From Streptomyces olivaceoviridis (GTDB taxonomy: Bacteria > Actinomycetota > Actinomycetes > Streptomycetales > Streptomycetaceae): 64,000 nt of DNA. Below the pieces are notes generated by a model, which worked only from the letters and a program-made list of their open reading frames with translations, was not told the DNA's origin and searched no databases. The position numbers and the translations under genes are program-made. Below are positions 17,453 to 26,627 of this stretch, in pieces (the stretch's first letter is position 1; the number at the start of each line of letters is the position of its first letter). Location of the stretch: positions 124,001 to 188,000 of the forward strand of contig NZ_BMUI01000019.1 of assembly GCF_014650115.1 (NCBI RefSeq). Reading direction: 5' to 3'.

Positions 17453-18013
17453 GATGTCGGTTCCTTTCCCGTGGATTCCCGCTGACTGAATTTCCGGCTG
17501 CCGCGCATCCCGCCCGTAGGGCCCGACGACTCCGTCAGTGGAAGGACCGTTGCGGCAGAGCCGGTCGAATTGCTTCAGGTCTTCGAACAGCCGTCCGCCG
17601 CGCAATTGAGCGTGATGGGTGCTGCGGAGAAGAAAACAGCCCTGCGGGGGCGCGGCGAAACACGCATGGATCAGGTCCCCTTTCATGGCGGATGTCAGCG
17701 CGGCGTCCGTGGCGATCCGCACCGGAAACGAGCATGGCGTCGGCATGGCCGCACCACCAGCGCTTGGGGTGCCCAGCGGCGTCCCGGGATTTCTCAGGCC
17801 GGTCACCTGCGGATTCACCCGACGCTGCGAAGTCCCGGGACAGCCCTTCGGCTTCTCGCCGGTGACCGAGGAGCGCTCGGCCCCCGCCCCGGCGCGTCCG
17901 GGTTCGCCGATGACCGGAATCTGTCCGTGCGCAAGTGTGCACATACGGAAGCCCTCGCACCGACGCCGGCACTGGCCATACTCGGCAGAAGCGGCACCGC
18001 GGGAAGGAGCACG
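17453..18013. other. 561-base divergent intergenic region
   Basis: Lies between the divergent secreted PG-binding gene and the HTH-PG-binding gene. No frame with a family I recognise. It contains the palindrome TGTGCACA near 17937 and should hold both promoters; no convincing -35/-10 pair was identified by eye. Confidence 0.5.
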
Positions 18014-18754
18014 GTGAGGTGGAAAGCACTGCCCCCGTCATTGGACGACAACGGGCGGCGGTTCGTCAGCACGCTGCGGCAGTTGAAGGACCACAGCGGG
18101 CTGACGCTGAAAGCCCTCCAGGCGAAGACCTATTTCAGTGCCTCGTCATGGGCCCGGTATCTCAACGGCACGGCCCTTCCTCCCGCATCGGCAGTCGAGG
18201 CGCTGGCCCGGATCGCCGACGAGGATGTCGGTCCCCTGCTGGCGTTGCGCGATGCCGCGGAGAAGACGTGGAAGACGGCTGAGGACGGCACTTCCGCCGT
18301 CGGGCACCAGCCGGAACGGGCGAAGAACGGTCCGGGCACCGGCGGCCCGCGGATTCGCGTCGCGGCATTGTCCCTGGCCGTGGGAACGGTCCTCTTCTCC
18401 GCCGTGCTCTCCGTGGCGCTGGTCCTCGACACCCACCGCCCGGCACCCGGTTCGGCAGGGGGATCCGGCTCCGGTGCCGGAAAGTACGAGTGCCACTACA
18501 CACGGCGCGGCGATCTGCTGTTCGGCGGAAACAGCACCACGTCGTCCCGTCGGGTGATGCTCAACAGCACCGGTCCGGACGCCGCGGAGGTGCAGTGCCT
18601 GCTGCTCCGCCACAAGCTGTCCCCGGGCGATGTCGACGGGTACTTCGGGGCCCGCACACAGACCCAGGTCGAACGGCTGCAAGGGCAGGGGCACATACCC
18701 GCCGACGGAGTCGTGGGAGAGGAGACCTGGCGCCTGCTGCGGCATGTGCGGTGA
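18014..18754 (+). CDS. HTH-transmembrane protein with external peptidoglycan-binding domain
   Basis: A 246-aa predicted one-component membrane regulator. The XRE-like HTH region is at about 16-70 (LKDHSGLTLKALQAKTYFSAS), one transmembrane helix at about 115-138, and a C-terminal PG_binding_1-like domain at about 175-246 that would sit outside. The GTG has AAGGAG 4 bases upstream; longer readings are low-quality. It lies 35 bases before a second protein of the same layout. Outside-sensing of wall fragments with the HTH inside is the natural reading, but DNA binding has not been shown for this layout here. Confidence 0.78.
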   Translation: MRWKALPPSLDDNGRRFVSTLRQLKDHSGLTLKALQAKTYFSASSWARYLNGTALPPASAVEALARIADEDVGPLLALRDAAEKTWKTAEDGTSAVGHQPERAKNGPGTGGPRIRVAALSLAVGTVLFSAVLSVALVLDTHRPAPGSAGGSGSGAGKYECHYTRRGDLLFGGNSTTSSRRVMLNSTGPDAAEVQCLLLRHKLSPGDVDGYFGARTQTQVERLQGQGHIPADGVVGEETWRLLRHVR

Positions 18755-18789
18755 TCACTGACCGGAAAGCCGGAACGGGGGTTTCGACG

Positions 18790-19701
18790 ATGAGGAAGTA
18801 CGCGAAGGGAACACGCCCGCGCCCACTGCCTCCCACTCTGCCGGAGGTCTGCGCGAGCCTGATCGAGGGGCTGCGGGAACTGAAGGACCGCAGCGGACTG
18901 ACGCTGGCGGAACTGGCCGAGCTGACCGCCATCAGCAAATCCTCCTGGGAGCGCTACCTCAACGGCAAGCAGTTCCCACCCCGGCACGCCGTCGAGGCCC
19001 TCCGCCTGGCCGTGCGGTCGTCCGACGCCGGCATCCTGGAACGGTGGGCGCGCGCCGAAGCGGTCTGGAGCGGACGTGACCTGGACATCACCGCGCCGGG
19101 AGAGGTCTTCCCCGCCTCCGCCGGGTACGTGTCGAGCAAGGCCGCGCTCCGACCACCAGGCCCCGTTCCGGAGCCGGTACCGCGGCGGACGCCCGGACCC
19201 GTACACGCCCTCCTGCCGGCCGCCTCCGAAATGATCGGCGCACACCCCGTCGTCACGGTGATCGGCGTACTCCTCGCCTCGGCCATGATGATCGTTCCGG
19301 CCGCGCTCTACCACACGTCCCACAACGCCGCCCCGGCATCCACGGCGTCCCTCCCGCCGATCTGCCGGCTGACGTCGTGTGCCGGCCGTGACCCCAGGAC
19401 CACCGCGTGCGAGGACCCGAAGACCCTGGCGTCCTACACCGCGACGGACGGGACGCGCCTCGAACTGCGCCTCAGCCCCCGGTGCCAGGCAGGCTGGATC
19501 CGTGCCCGGCCCACCCACGCCGACTTCCGCATCGAGATCAGTTCTCCGGGCCGGCGCTCCCGCGGCAACACGGTGACGCGGCGCTCCGCCATCGAGGACC
19601 TCGTCACCACTCCCATGATCGCCGCCCCTCAGCCCTCCCGCCTCCGTGCCTGTTACTACGCGTCCGCCGAGCATTCCGGCAGAGAGTGCTTCAGCCCCTA
19701 G
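18790..19701 (+). CDS. HTH-transmembrane protein with external DUF2690 domain
   Basis: A 303-aa protein built like its upstream neighbour: HTH region at about 24-80 (LKDRSGLTLAELAELTAISKSSWERYLNGK), a proline-rich linker, one transmembrane helix at about 153-173, and a DUF2690 domain from about 191 (CRLTSCAGRDP, ELRLSPRCQAGW, and a C-terminal CYYASAEHSGREC). The start ATG was preferred over upstream GTGs because the conserved basic start MRKY follows a G-rich stretch. The HTH halves of the two neighbours are clearly paralogous. It probably senses something through the same domain that is secreted from 15880-16296. Confidence 0.8.
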   Translation: MRKYAKGTRPRPLPPTLPEVCASLIEGLRELKDRSGLTLAELAELTAISKSSWERYLNGKQFPPRHAVEALRLAVRSSDAGILERWARAEAVWSGRDLDITAPGEVFPASAGYVSSKAALRPPGPVPEPVPRRTPGPVHALLPAASEMIGAHPVVTVIGVLLASAMMIVPAALYHTSHNAAPASTASLPPICRLTSCAGRDPRTTACEDPKTLASYTATDGTRLELRLSPRCQAGWIRARPTHADFRIEISSPGRRSRGNTVTRRSAIEDLVTTPMIAAPQPSRLRACYYASAEHSGRECFSP

Positions 19702-19708
19702 CGGGGCT
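19693..19708 (+). terminator. Short hairpin overlapping stop codon
   Basis: AGCCCC and GGGGCT with a 4-base loop (TAGC) overlap the stop codon of the HTH-DUF2690 gene. Small but G/C-only, so it may end the two-gene unit. Confidence 0.4.
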
Positions 19709-19836
19709 GCCCCAGGGCCTGGTTCGGCCGGTGGTGAGTCAAGGCTCGCGATCGTGTGCGCCACGACGGCCGATCGGCCGGGCGGGGACGCTCACCTCTC
19801 CGCCCGACCGATCGCCACGCGGTGCCGCGCCTCACG

Positions 19837-20394
19837 CTACGGCTTCGGGGTGCACGGATCCTTGGAGACGCATTCCGCGAAGTGGACCGAGGAAGTGATG
19901 CCTTTCAGTACTCCGTAGGATTTGTAGAGCCAATGCTGGCAATCCTCCCCTTGGACGTACTCGTCGATCATGAACTTGCGGTACTCGACCATCGGCTTGG
20001 TGTAACCGCGTTTCCCCGGCCCCACTTTCAAGGTGTTCGTCACCGTCCTGCCCTTGGAGACGGTCTTGGTGATGTCGTAGCTGGTCTTCGCCTCCACCTT
20101 GCCGATCCCCCAGTCCAGGCTGCCGCCGGCCTCGCGGTGATAGGTGGACGAACGCGTCGTGTCGGTCCGGATCGCGTACTTGAGGGTGGAGGTGGTCGAG
20201 GCGGCGTTCCTCTTGCTGACCGTCGGGCCGATGCTCTTGTACGTCGGGCGGCCCAACTTGGTCACCTTGAAGTAGAAGACCTCATTGCAGCGAGCCGGTG
20301 CCGCCGATGCCGTCCCAGGAATCACGAAAGACCCCAGAACGAGCGAGGACGTCGCGAGGCCCGCGACGGCCAGATTCCTCTTCACGCGGTTCAT
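19837..20394 (-). CDS. Secreted protein of unknown function
   Basis: A 185-aa exported protein with a clear signal peptide (about 1-31, ending TASA). The mature part is Thr/Ser/Lys-rich with alternating polar/hydrophobic segments (GSLDWGIGKVEAKTSYDITKTVSKGRTVTNTL), suggesting long beta strands, and four cysteines. The alternating pattern recalls aerolysin/ETX-type beta proteins, but I cannot confirm this. The ATG is preceded by GAAGAAGGGGGAAAGA. No recognised domain. It runs in the same direction as the next secreted gene, so the pair may be co-regulated. Confidence 0.6.
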   Translation of the reverse strand: MNRVKRNLAVAGLATSSLVLGSFVIPGTASAAPARCNEVFYFKVTKLGRPTYKSIGPTVSKRNAASTTSTLKYAIRTDTTRSSTYHREAGGSLDWGIGKVEAKTSYDITKTVSKGRTVTNTLKVGPGKRGYTKPMVEYRKFMIDEYVQGEDCQHWLYKSYGVLKGITSSVHFAECVSKDPCTPKP

Positions 20395-20469
20395 TCTTTC
20401 CCCCTTCTTCTTCGCGCCGTCGGCATCCGGGGCCGCGGCGCCTGTTTCTAGAGCCGGTGTGGGGCGAGG

Positions 20470-20850
20470 TCAACCCGTGGTGTCCCGCTTCCACGGACCG
20501 CAGATGTCACGGGCGACAGGAACGTCGACGCAGACGCGGTACTTGATCGTCTGGCCGCCGGCGAAGCTGCGGTTGACGTCCACGTGCGTGCCGCAGCCTC
20601 CCTTGTGATGCAGCCTCACCGTGCTCGCTTGGGCCCTTTGGTACTCGGTATAGACGCCGCGGCCGTCGCAGCTTGTGTCGGAGACCCGGAAGTCGTCGGT
20701 GCCGCTCCAGTAGTGCACCCGGCCCCGTTCCGTGCCGTTGGTGTACACCGAGGCATTTCCCGTCGCCGAAACCGGTGCCATGGCCATGGCTGACACGACA
20801 CCGACGGCGCAGACGGCCACCGCCGTGCGGGCGAGAGTACGTGTGTACAT
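20470..20850 (-). CDS. Small secreted protein of unknown function
   Basis: A 126-aa exported protein. A signal peptide of about 30 residues (ending SATG) precedes a mature part of about 95 residues with four cysteines (SDTSCDGRG, KGGCGTHVDVN, YRVCVDV, DICGPW), consistent with two disulfides in a small beta fold. The ATG was chosen for the upstream GGGGGA and because it directly starts the signal peptide. No family recognised; similar small disulfide proteins are frequent in the secretomes of filamentous actinomycetes. Confidence 0.6.
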   Translation of the reverse strand: MYTRTLARTAVAVCAVGVVSAMAMAPVSATGNASVYTNGTERGRVHYWSGTDDFRVSDTSCDGRGVYTEYQRAQASTVRLHHKGGCGTHVDVNRSFAGGQTIKYRVCVDVPVARDICGPWKRDTTG

Positions 20851-21057
20851 CGAAAATGAATCCCCCTGTGCTGATATCGGTTCCACTCGCTGGCGTACGC
20901 GTTTCACGGTAAGTGGCAGCACCACGGATTGCGTTAGCGCTGAGTGCAGGCCTGCTTGGCGATGCGTCTACGCCTGCTCTTCGGCAGCAGAGGCCGATGT
21001 CCGAAAACCGATGGGCACCATAGGCAGGGAGGGGTGCTCTGCCTACCTTGACCGGGT

Positions 21058-22278
21058 ATGGACACCTTACGAAGAGCCCTCCTCCGGGGCATGGCCGTGG
21101 CACCCCTCGCCGCCGCGGCGGGGGAACTGCTCCCGTCGCCGGCCGCGTACGCCGCCGAGACCGCCCGCCGACTCGACCCCGGTGACACCTGGCAGAGGTA
21201 CTGGGCCGTCATCCAACGCCTGAACGACCGCGCGGCGCGGCAGGGCGACCGGGTCGGCCTCTGGCGGGTGTCGACCAACGAGATCGTACGGAGCAGCCCG
21301 CAACGCACCGGCCCGAGGATCAGCCGGGTGCCCTATCCGGTCGGCCGCCCCTCCGACCCCCGGCGCGTCCCGCGCCTGAAGACCGGATTCCGCTGGGCGG
21401 ACGACGACTTCCTCACCCGGAACTGGCGACCCCAGGGCATCACGAGCAACTACGACGCCTTCGGCGGATCCCCCGGTGCCACCGTGCTGCTGGTGTCCTG
21501 GGACGCCCACCCCGGGGCACGTGCGGAGGGCACGCGGATCAGCCTGGTGCACGTGCCGGCCTCCGGTCCCGTCCGGTACTGGCACGCCCTGCTGGCCGAA
21601 CCGGTGATGCAGGGCCGGGACCCGGGGTTCCGCGCCGTCCATGTGCACGCGGGCGGCCTGGTCTGGTACGGCAAGTGGCTGTACGTCACCGACACCCGCG
21701 TCGGACTGCGGGTCTTCAACCTGGAGAACATGCTGCGGGTCCGGACCGCCGCACGGAACCAGGGCCGCTTCGGGTTCCAGGACGGCTACTACAGCGCCGA
21801 CGGCTACGCGTACGTCCTGCCCCAGGTGCTGACCTACCGCGACACGGCAGGCGGCTTCACCTACTCCCAGGTCGCGCTGGACCGCTCGCAGGCGACGCAC
21901 CGCCTGGTGGTGAGCGAGTGGTCGCAGGACGGCCACCGGCCCAGGATCGCGCGGTGGCCGCTGAACCCGCGAACGGGTCTGCTGGCCAGGGGCACGTCGG
22001 GCGTCCCGATCGTCTACCCGGGACCCCGGTCGGTCCAGGGCGCGGTGAGTGTCAGGGGACGCTACTACCTGAACGTCGGCCACGGCGTGAGCGGCAACGG
22101 CGAGCTCCGGAGCTGGCGCCCGGCCGGCACCACCTGGGAACTCCCGCCCGGACCCGAGGACCTCAGCTACGACGCCCGGGGTGACGTGCTGTGGACCCTG
22201 GGCGAGTACGCGCCCGGGGACGACGACACCCACCCCGGCAAGTACCGCACCAGGTACGTGTACGCCCTGAAACGCTGA
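21058..22278 (+). CDS. Secreted protein, beta-propeller-like, unknown function
   Basis: A 406-aa protein with an N-terminal export signal containing consecutive arginines (LRRALLRG) and an Ala-rich hydrophobic stretch to about residue 33, compatible with Tat or Sec export. The body has repeated aromatic-rich strands (VWYGKWLYVTDTRVGLRVFNL, GELRSWRPAGTTWELPPGPEDLSYD) as in proteins with a propeller-like fold. No catalytic motif identified. It stands alone between secreted-protein genes and the siderophore operon, and the operon's exporter gene converges on it. Confidence 0.6.
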   Translation: MDTLRRALLRGMAVAPLAAAAGELLPSPAAYAAETARRLDPGDTWQRYWAVIQRLNDRAARQGDRVGLWRVSTNEIVRSSPQRTGPRISRVPYPVGRPSDPRRVPRLKTGFRWADDDFLTRNWRPQGITSNYDAFGGSPGATVLLVSWDAHPGARAEGTRISLVHVPASGPVRYWHALLAEPVMQGRDPGFRAVHVHAGGLVWYGKWLYVTDTRVGLRVFNLENMLRVRTAARNQGRFGFQDGYYSADGYAYVLPQVLTYRDTAGGFTYSQVALDRSQATHRLVVSEWSQDGHRPRIARWPLNPRTGLLARGTSGVPIVYPGPRSVQGAVSVRGRYYLNVGHGVSGNGELRSWRPAGTTWELPPGPEDLSYDARGDVLWTLGEYAPGDDDTHPGKYRTRYVYALKR

Positions 22279-22371
22279 AGGGACACGGAAACCGACGCGG
22301 CGCGCCGGCCGGGGGGCGCCCGTCACGATCACACCCCGCGGAGGGTTCAGCACCGGCCGGGGCTTCCGTCG

Positions 22372-22399
22372 GCCGAGGTGGCGTGCGCGTCACCTCGGC
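22372..22399. terminator. Hairpin at convergent gene ends
   Basis: A 9-bp perfect inverted repeat (GCCGAGGTG / CACCTCGGC, 10-base loop) spans the end of the MFS exporter gene, between it and the convergent secreted-protein gene. Likely transcription terminator. Confidence 0.5.
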
Positions 22400-23676
22400 G
22401 CCGGTGCCGCGGCCGTCGTGGGCGGTGTCGATCCGGCCTTCGGACGGCGTCTCGCGGTCATCACCGGGATCAGGACGGGGAGCGCGAGCGCGGCGGAGGC
22501 CGAGATCACGCCGCCCAGGAGCAGGGTGGAGCGGACGCCCAGGGCGTCCGACACCATGCCGACCAGCGGGGCGCCCACCGGAGTGCCGCCGAGGAGGACC
22601 AGGAAGTAGACCGACATGACGCGGCCCCGCAGGCGCGGGTCGGCATGGAGCTGTGTCAGCGCGTTGGCGGTCGTGGTCACGGTCACCGCGGCGAAACCGG
22701 TGGGCAGCAGCAGGACCATGAACGTGCCGTAGCCCGGCATCAGAGCCAGTGCGGTCTCCAGTGCCCCGAAGACGACCGTGGCGGTGGTCAGACGGCGTGC
22801 CGTGGGTTGCCTGCCGCGGCTCGCCCCGTAGAGCGCGCCGGCGAGGCTGCCCAGGGCGTACGCGGCGGAGAGCCAGCCGAAGGCGGCGGCGCCCGTGTGG
22901 AAGGCCGTGATCGCCACCAGGGAGATGGTCACCTGGAAATTGAGGCCGAAGGTGCCGACGAAGGCGATCAGGACCAGCGGCAGGAGCAGTCCGGGCGTGG
23001 AGGCGATGTGGCGGAAGGCGTCGCGCGGCCGGGTGCGGCCGGGGCGGGGCCGGCCGCGCTCGCCCGGGGCGCCCGCGTCGTCCGTCCTGATGGTGATCAG
23101 GCCGTAGAGGACGGCCAGGTACGAGGCAGCGTTCACGAGGAACACCGGGCCCGTGCCGAAGGCGGCGACCGTCAGGCCGGCAAGGGCGGGGCCGACGGCG
23201 CGGGCCACGTTGAACTGGGCGGAGTTCAGGCTGACCGCGGTGGTCACGAGCTCGCGCGCGACCAGTTCGGAGAGGTAGGCGCCCCGGGCGGGGCCGTCCA
23301 CGGCGGTGGCGGTGCCCAGGGCGAAGGCCAGCGCGTAGACGGACGGCAGATTCACCTCCCCGGTGACGGTCAGCAGTCCGAGCAGCAGCGACTGCGCCCC
23401 CATGGCCGCCTGGGTGAGCAGCAGCAGCCGCCGCTTGGGGTACCGGTCGGCGAGGACGCCTCCGGTCAGGCCGAACAGCGTCTGGGGGAGGAACTGTAGT
23501 GCGGTCACGATGCCGACCGCGCCGCCGCTGTCGCCGGTGAGGCGCAGGACGAGCAAGTCCTGGGCGGCGCGCTGCATCCAGGTGCCGATGTTGGACGTCA
23601 GCTGTCCGAGCAGGTAGCGACGGACGTTCCGGACGGTGAGTACGGCCTTCACCGGCAGGCGGGGGCCCGCGCTCAT
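22390..23676 (-). CDS. MFS transporter, probable siderophore exporter
   Basis: A 428-aa membrane protein with about 12 transmembrane helices and the MFS motif A variant GGVLADRYPKRR between helices 2 and 3. The ATG overlaps the stop of the upstream decarboxylase gene (ATGA), so it belongs to the siderophore operon as its last gene. Enterobactin-exporter (EntS)-like and PvsC/SbnD-like MFS pumps occupy equivalent places in other NIS siderophore operons, so export of the finished siderophore is the best guess. Confidence 0.82.
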   Translation of the reverse strand: MSAGPRLPVKAVLTVRNVRRYLLGQLTSNIGTWMQRAAQDLLVLRLTGDSGGAVGIVTALQFLPQTLFGLTGGVLADRYPKRRLLLLTQAAMGAQSLLLGLLTVTGEVNLPSVYALAFALGTATAVDGPARGAYLSELVARELVTTAVSLNSAQFNVARAVGPALAGLTVAAFGTGPVFLVNAASYLAVLYGLITIRTDDAGAPGERGRPRPGRTRPRDAFRHIASTPGLLLPLVLIAFVGTFGLNFQVTISLVAITAFHTGAAAFGWLSAAYALGSLAGALYGASRGRQPTARRLTTATVVFGALETALALMPGYGTFMVLLLPTGFAAVTVTTTANALTQLHADPRLRGRVMSVYFLVLLGGTPVGAPLVGMVSDALGVRSTLLLGGVISASAALALPVLIPVMTARRRPKAGSTPPTTAAAPAPR

Positions 23677-24899
23677 GACAGTCGGCGGGCGTACGCGCCC
23701 GGGTCGGGCGCCTCGGCTTCGTCGACGTGGTGGAAGGTCGGGTGGGGGTGCATGAGGAAGCCGTGGTGGGAGATGTTCCAGGCGTAGGCGCCGGCCATGG
23801 CGAAGGCGACCCGGTCGCCGACGCGCAGCCGTGCGACCCTGACCCGGCGTGCCAGGACGTCCTTGGGTGTGCACAGCTGTCCGACCAGCGTCACCGGCTC
23901 GTCGCGGACCTCCGGCCGGTCCCAGGGGCTCAGCCAGACGTCGTCGGGGATCACCTCGAAAGGCTGGTCGTGCTGTTTCGCGCTCGGGGTGCGCAGATGG
24001 TGGGTGCCGCCGCGCAGCACGGCGAACGCCTGGCCGCGGCTGAACTTGACGTCAAGGACCCGGGTGACGTACCACCCGCAGTAGGCGGTGACCGAACGAC
24101 CGGGTTCGATCCGCAAGGTGAGACCGGGGTGGCGGGCCAGGGGCAGACGCAGTCCGGCGCCGAACGCGGGCCAGTCGAACCTCTGGTGCGGGTGCGCGTA
24201 GTCGACGCCCATCCCCCCTCCGACGTTCACCTCGGACAGGCGCACGCCGCGACGGTGCGCCGCCCAGTCCCCGGCCCAGGCCAGGATCCGGTCGACGAGC
24301 GCCAGGTGGGCCGGGGCCGTGAGGCCGCTGGCCAGGTGGAAGTGGAGGCCGCGCAGCCGGATGCCGGGGACGGGCGCGATCAGCTCCAGGCAGCGGTCCA
24401 GCCGCGCGGGGTCCATGCCGAAGGGGCTGGGCCGGCCGCCCATGACCAGGCCGGCCCGGTCGAGATCGACGGGCAGGTCGACGGGCAGGTTGACGCGGAG
24501 GAGGACGTCGACCGTCCGGCCGCCCAACAGGCCGGTGAGCAGACGCAGTTCGTGTTCGCTCTCGATGTGCAGGCGCTCCACTCCGGCGTCGAGCGCGTGG
24601 GCCAGTTCCGTCCGTGTCTTGCCGGGGCCCCCGAAGGCGACCGGCGCGTCGGGAAGGAGCGCGCGGACATGGCCGAGTTCGCCGCCGGAGGCCACCTCGA
24701 AACCGTCGACGTGACCGGCCAGGGTCCCGAGGACCCGGGGGTCGGCGTTGGCCTTGGCCGCGTACAGCAGCCCGACACGGTCCGGCAGTGCGGCCCGGAC
24801 GGCGTGGACGTGCTCGCGCAGGGCCCGGAGGTCGTAGAGGTACGCGGGCAGGTCGTCGTCGGTCAGCCGGACGACGTGGTCCAGCAGGGCGGCCCTCAC
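23673..24899 (-). CDS. PLP decarboxylase of siderophore operon (SbnH/PvsE-like)
   Basis: Fold-type III PLP decarboxylase of 408 aa. Recognisable parts are the PLP Lys in LYAAKANADPRV, the glycine loop in VNVGGGMGVDY, and the catalytic Cys in GQLCTPKDVL. The GTG overlaps the stop of the upstream synthetase gene (GTGA); apparent upstream extensions are frame noise. In staphyloferrin B (SbnH) and vibrioferrin (PvsE) operons a homologous enzyme removes the carboxylate of an amino acid, either free or already joined to citrate, giving a diamine or amino-alcohol arm. The same role is inferred; the amino acid is unknown. Confidence 0.8.
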   Translation of the reverse strand: MRAALLDHVVRLTDDDLPAYLYDLRALREHVHAVRAALPDRVGLLYAAKANADPRVLGTLAGHVDGFEVASGGELGHVRALLPDAPVAFGGPGKTRTELAHALDAGVERLHIESEHELRLLTGLLGGRTVDVLLRVNLPVDLPVDLDRAGLVMGGRPSPFGMDPARLDRCLELIAPVPGIRLRGLHFHLASGLTAPAHLALVDRILAWAGDWAAHRRGVRLSEVNVGGGMGVDYAHPHQRFDWPAFGAGLRLPLARHPGLTLRIEPGRSVTAYCGWYVTRVLDVKFSRGQAFAVLRGGTHHLRTPSAKQHDQPFEVIPDDVWLSPWDRPEVRDEPVTLVGQLCTPKDVLARRVRVARLRVGDRVAFAMAGAYAWNISHHGFLMHPHPTFHHVDEAEAPDPGAYARRLS

Positions 24900-26590
24900 C
24901 GGATCGCCTCGCGGGGGAAGTCCGCGCCGAGGGGGCTGGTCAGGGGGACGTAGGTGGCGTGCCGGTCGGCCTTGCGGGACCAGCGCAGGAGCAGGTTGGC
25001 CTTCGCCGGCAGAGGTACTCCGGACAGCAGGGCGCGCAGGCGCGGCGGTTGGGCGGCGGTGCGGGCGTAGGCGTGGAGGTGGTCGCGGACCAGGCCCCAG
25101 AGGGCGGGCTCCAGGGTCGGGTCGAGGTCGGCCAGGGCGCCGAGCACTTCGGCCGCGTGGTTGACCAGGAGGCAGTACGCGACCCGGTTCCAGCCACGTT
25201 CCGGGTCGTAGGTGAGGGGACCGCGGACGTCCTCGGGCAGATCCGCGAGGGCGCGCTCGTGGCGCCCGGGCAGGAGCTTGGTGCCCTCCAGGTCGCGGAA
25301 GAACATCTGTGCCGGAGTACCGTCCGCGCGCACGCCCACGACGACGTTCTGGAGGTGGGGTTCGAGTACGACGCCGTGTTCGAAGTAGGCGGCCAGCACC
25401 GGCGGCAGCAGCAGCCGCAGGTACGCGTCCCACCAGGCCAGTACGTCCCCGTCACCGCGGGCGAGCAGACGGGAGACGTGCGCCGCGCCGGAGGGGTACT
25501 CGTCCGCCACCGCGGCGGCGAGCAGGGGCGTCACCCCGGGACGCAGGTGGCGGCGCAGGCCGGAGCGGACGATGACGCCGAGACCCTCCAGGAGGGCGGT
25601 GTCGCCGGCCGTGTCCAGTGTGCGGTAGCCGGGCTCGGCCAGGAGCGCGCACCCGGGGTAGCGACCCGCGAGTCCGGTGAAGACGGGCCGGAGCAGGCGA
25701 TTGAGGGCGACGGCACCGGACAGCTCGTAACTGGCGTGCTTGCGCACGCAGTTGGTGAGGCGCACGTTCAGGCTGAACTTCAGGAAGGTGTCGCTCTCGA
25801 CGTCGTACAGCGTGCGCACCGACGCGGTCGGCACCAGTTCCGGTCCGCTCACCCCGGTGTCGGCCACATCGCCGCGAGCCATGGCCTCGCGCAGCGCCTG
25901 GTGCTCCCCGAGCAGCCGGAACTGCCAGGGGTGCACCGGCAGGATGGCGAATTCCGGGTCGGTCGCCGGGTGCAGCGCGTCCAGCTCGTGCAGCTCGCCC
26001 TCCTCCCGCACGAGGTGGCGGCGTACGGCCAGGTAGCGCAGGCGGAAACGCGCGCCGGTCTCCGGGCCGTACGCCAGCCAGTCCGCCGGGTCGCCGGTGC
26101 GGGACTTGGGAGTGGGGTGGAAGCGGTGGCCGAACACCAGGGACTGCTCCGACGCCACGTACGGGTCCGTGTGCGGTGCCGCGCCCGCCCGCTCTTCGAG
26201 CGCGGTGCGGATCGTCTCCCGGCTGTCGGCGACCTGGGCGAGGAACTCCTCGTTGGCGACACCCGTGCGCAGTTCCAGTTCGTGTCGGATGTAACCGGCC
26301 AGCTCTCTCCAGCTCACGGCCGTCCAGGCGTCGTCGTCGAGCCGCTGTACCGGGCCCTCGAAGCGGTGCGCTCCGATCAGCGAGACCCGGCGCAGCGGGG
26401 AACGCAGCAGGATCCCGTGGCGCGGCAGCCGGAGCAGGAGGTGGTCGCCGTCGACCGTCACCTGGTGTTCGGGGGCGGAGACCTCACGGATCAGGCAGTT
26501 GAGCAGTGTGTGCGCAGTGACGGTGTCGGCTGTCGTGACGGGCGCGCTCGCGCCGGAGGTGGTGGTGCCGGGGGCAGTGCCGGTGGTCAT
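24896..26590 (-). CDS. NIS siderophore synthetase, IucA/IucC family (second)
   Basis: A 564-aa NRPS-independent siderophore synthetase that adenylates a carboxylate (typically citrate or a citryl intermediate) and condenses it with an amine or alcohol. Family signs in order: a Ser/Lys ATP-binding region (VFGHRFHPTPKSRTG), LPVHPWQF, KFSLNVRLTNCVRK, LEPHLQN and FFRDLEGTKL; the C-terminal FhuF-like helical part is present. GGAG precedes the ATG. It lies 37 bases after the first synthetase gene and is coupled to the decarboxylase gene. The A/B/C NIS subtype cannot be assigned reliably by reading. Confidence 0.88.
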   Translation of the reverse strand: MTTGTAPGTTTSGASAPVTTADTVTAHTLLNCLIREVSAPEHQVTVDGDHLLLRLPRHGILLRSPLRRVSLIGAHRFEGPVQRLDDDAWTAVSWRELAGYIRHELELRTGVANEEFLAQVADSRETIRTALEERAGAAPHTDPYVASEQSLVFGHRFHPTPKSRTGDPADWLAYGPETGARFRLRYLAVRRHLVREEGELHELDALHPATDPEFAILPVHPWQFRLLGEHQALREAMARGDVADTGVSGPELVPTASVRTLYDVESDTFLKFSLNVRLTNCVRKHASYELSGAVALNRLLRPVFTGLAGRYPGCALLAEPGYRTLDTAGDTALLEGLGVIVRSGLRRHLRPGVTPLLAAAVADEYPSGAAHVSRLLARGDGDVLAWWDAYLRLLLPPVLAAYFEHGVVLEPHLQNVVVGVRADGTPAQMFFRDLEGTKLLPGRHERALADLPEDVRGPLTYDPERGWNRVAYCLLVNHAAEVLGALADLDPTLEPALWGLVRDHLHAYARTAAQPPRLRALLSGVPLPAKANLLLRWSRKADRHATYVPLTSPLGADFPREAIR

Positions 26591-26627
26591 ACGGTCGCTC
26601 CAGGGGGACGGTGGTCGATGTCGGAGT

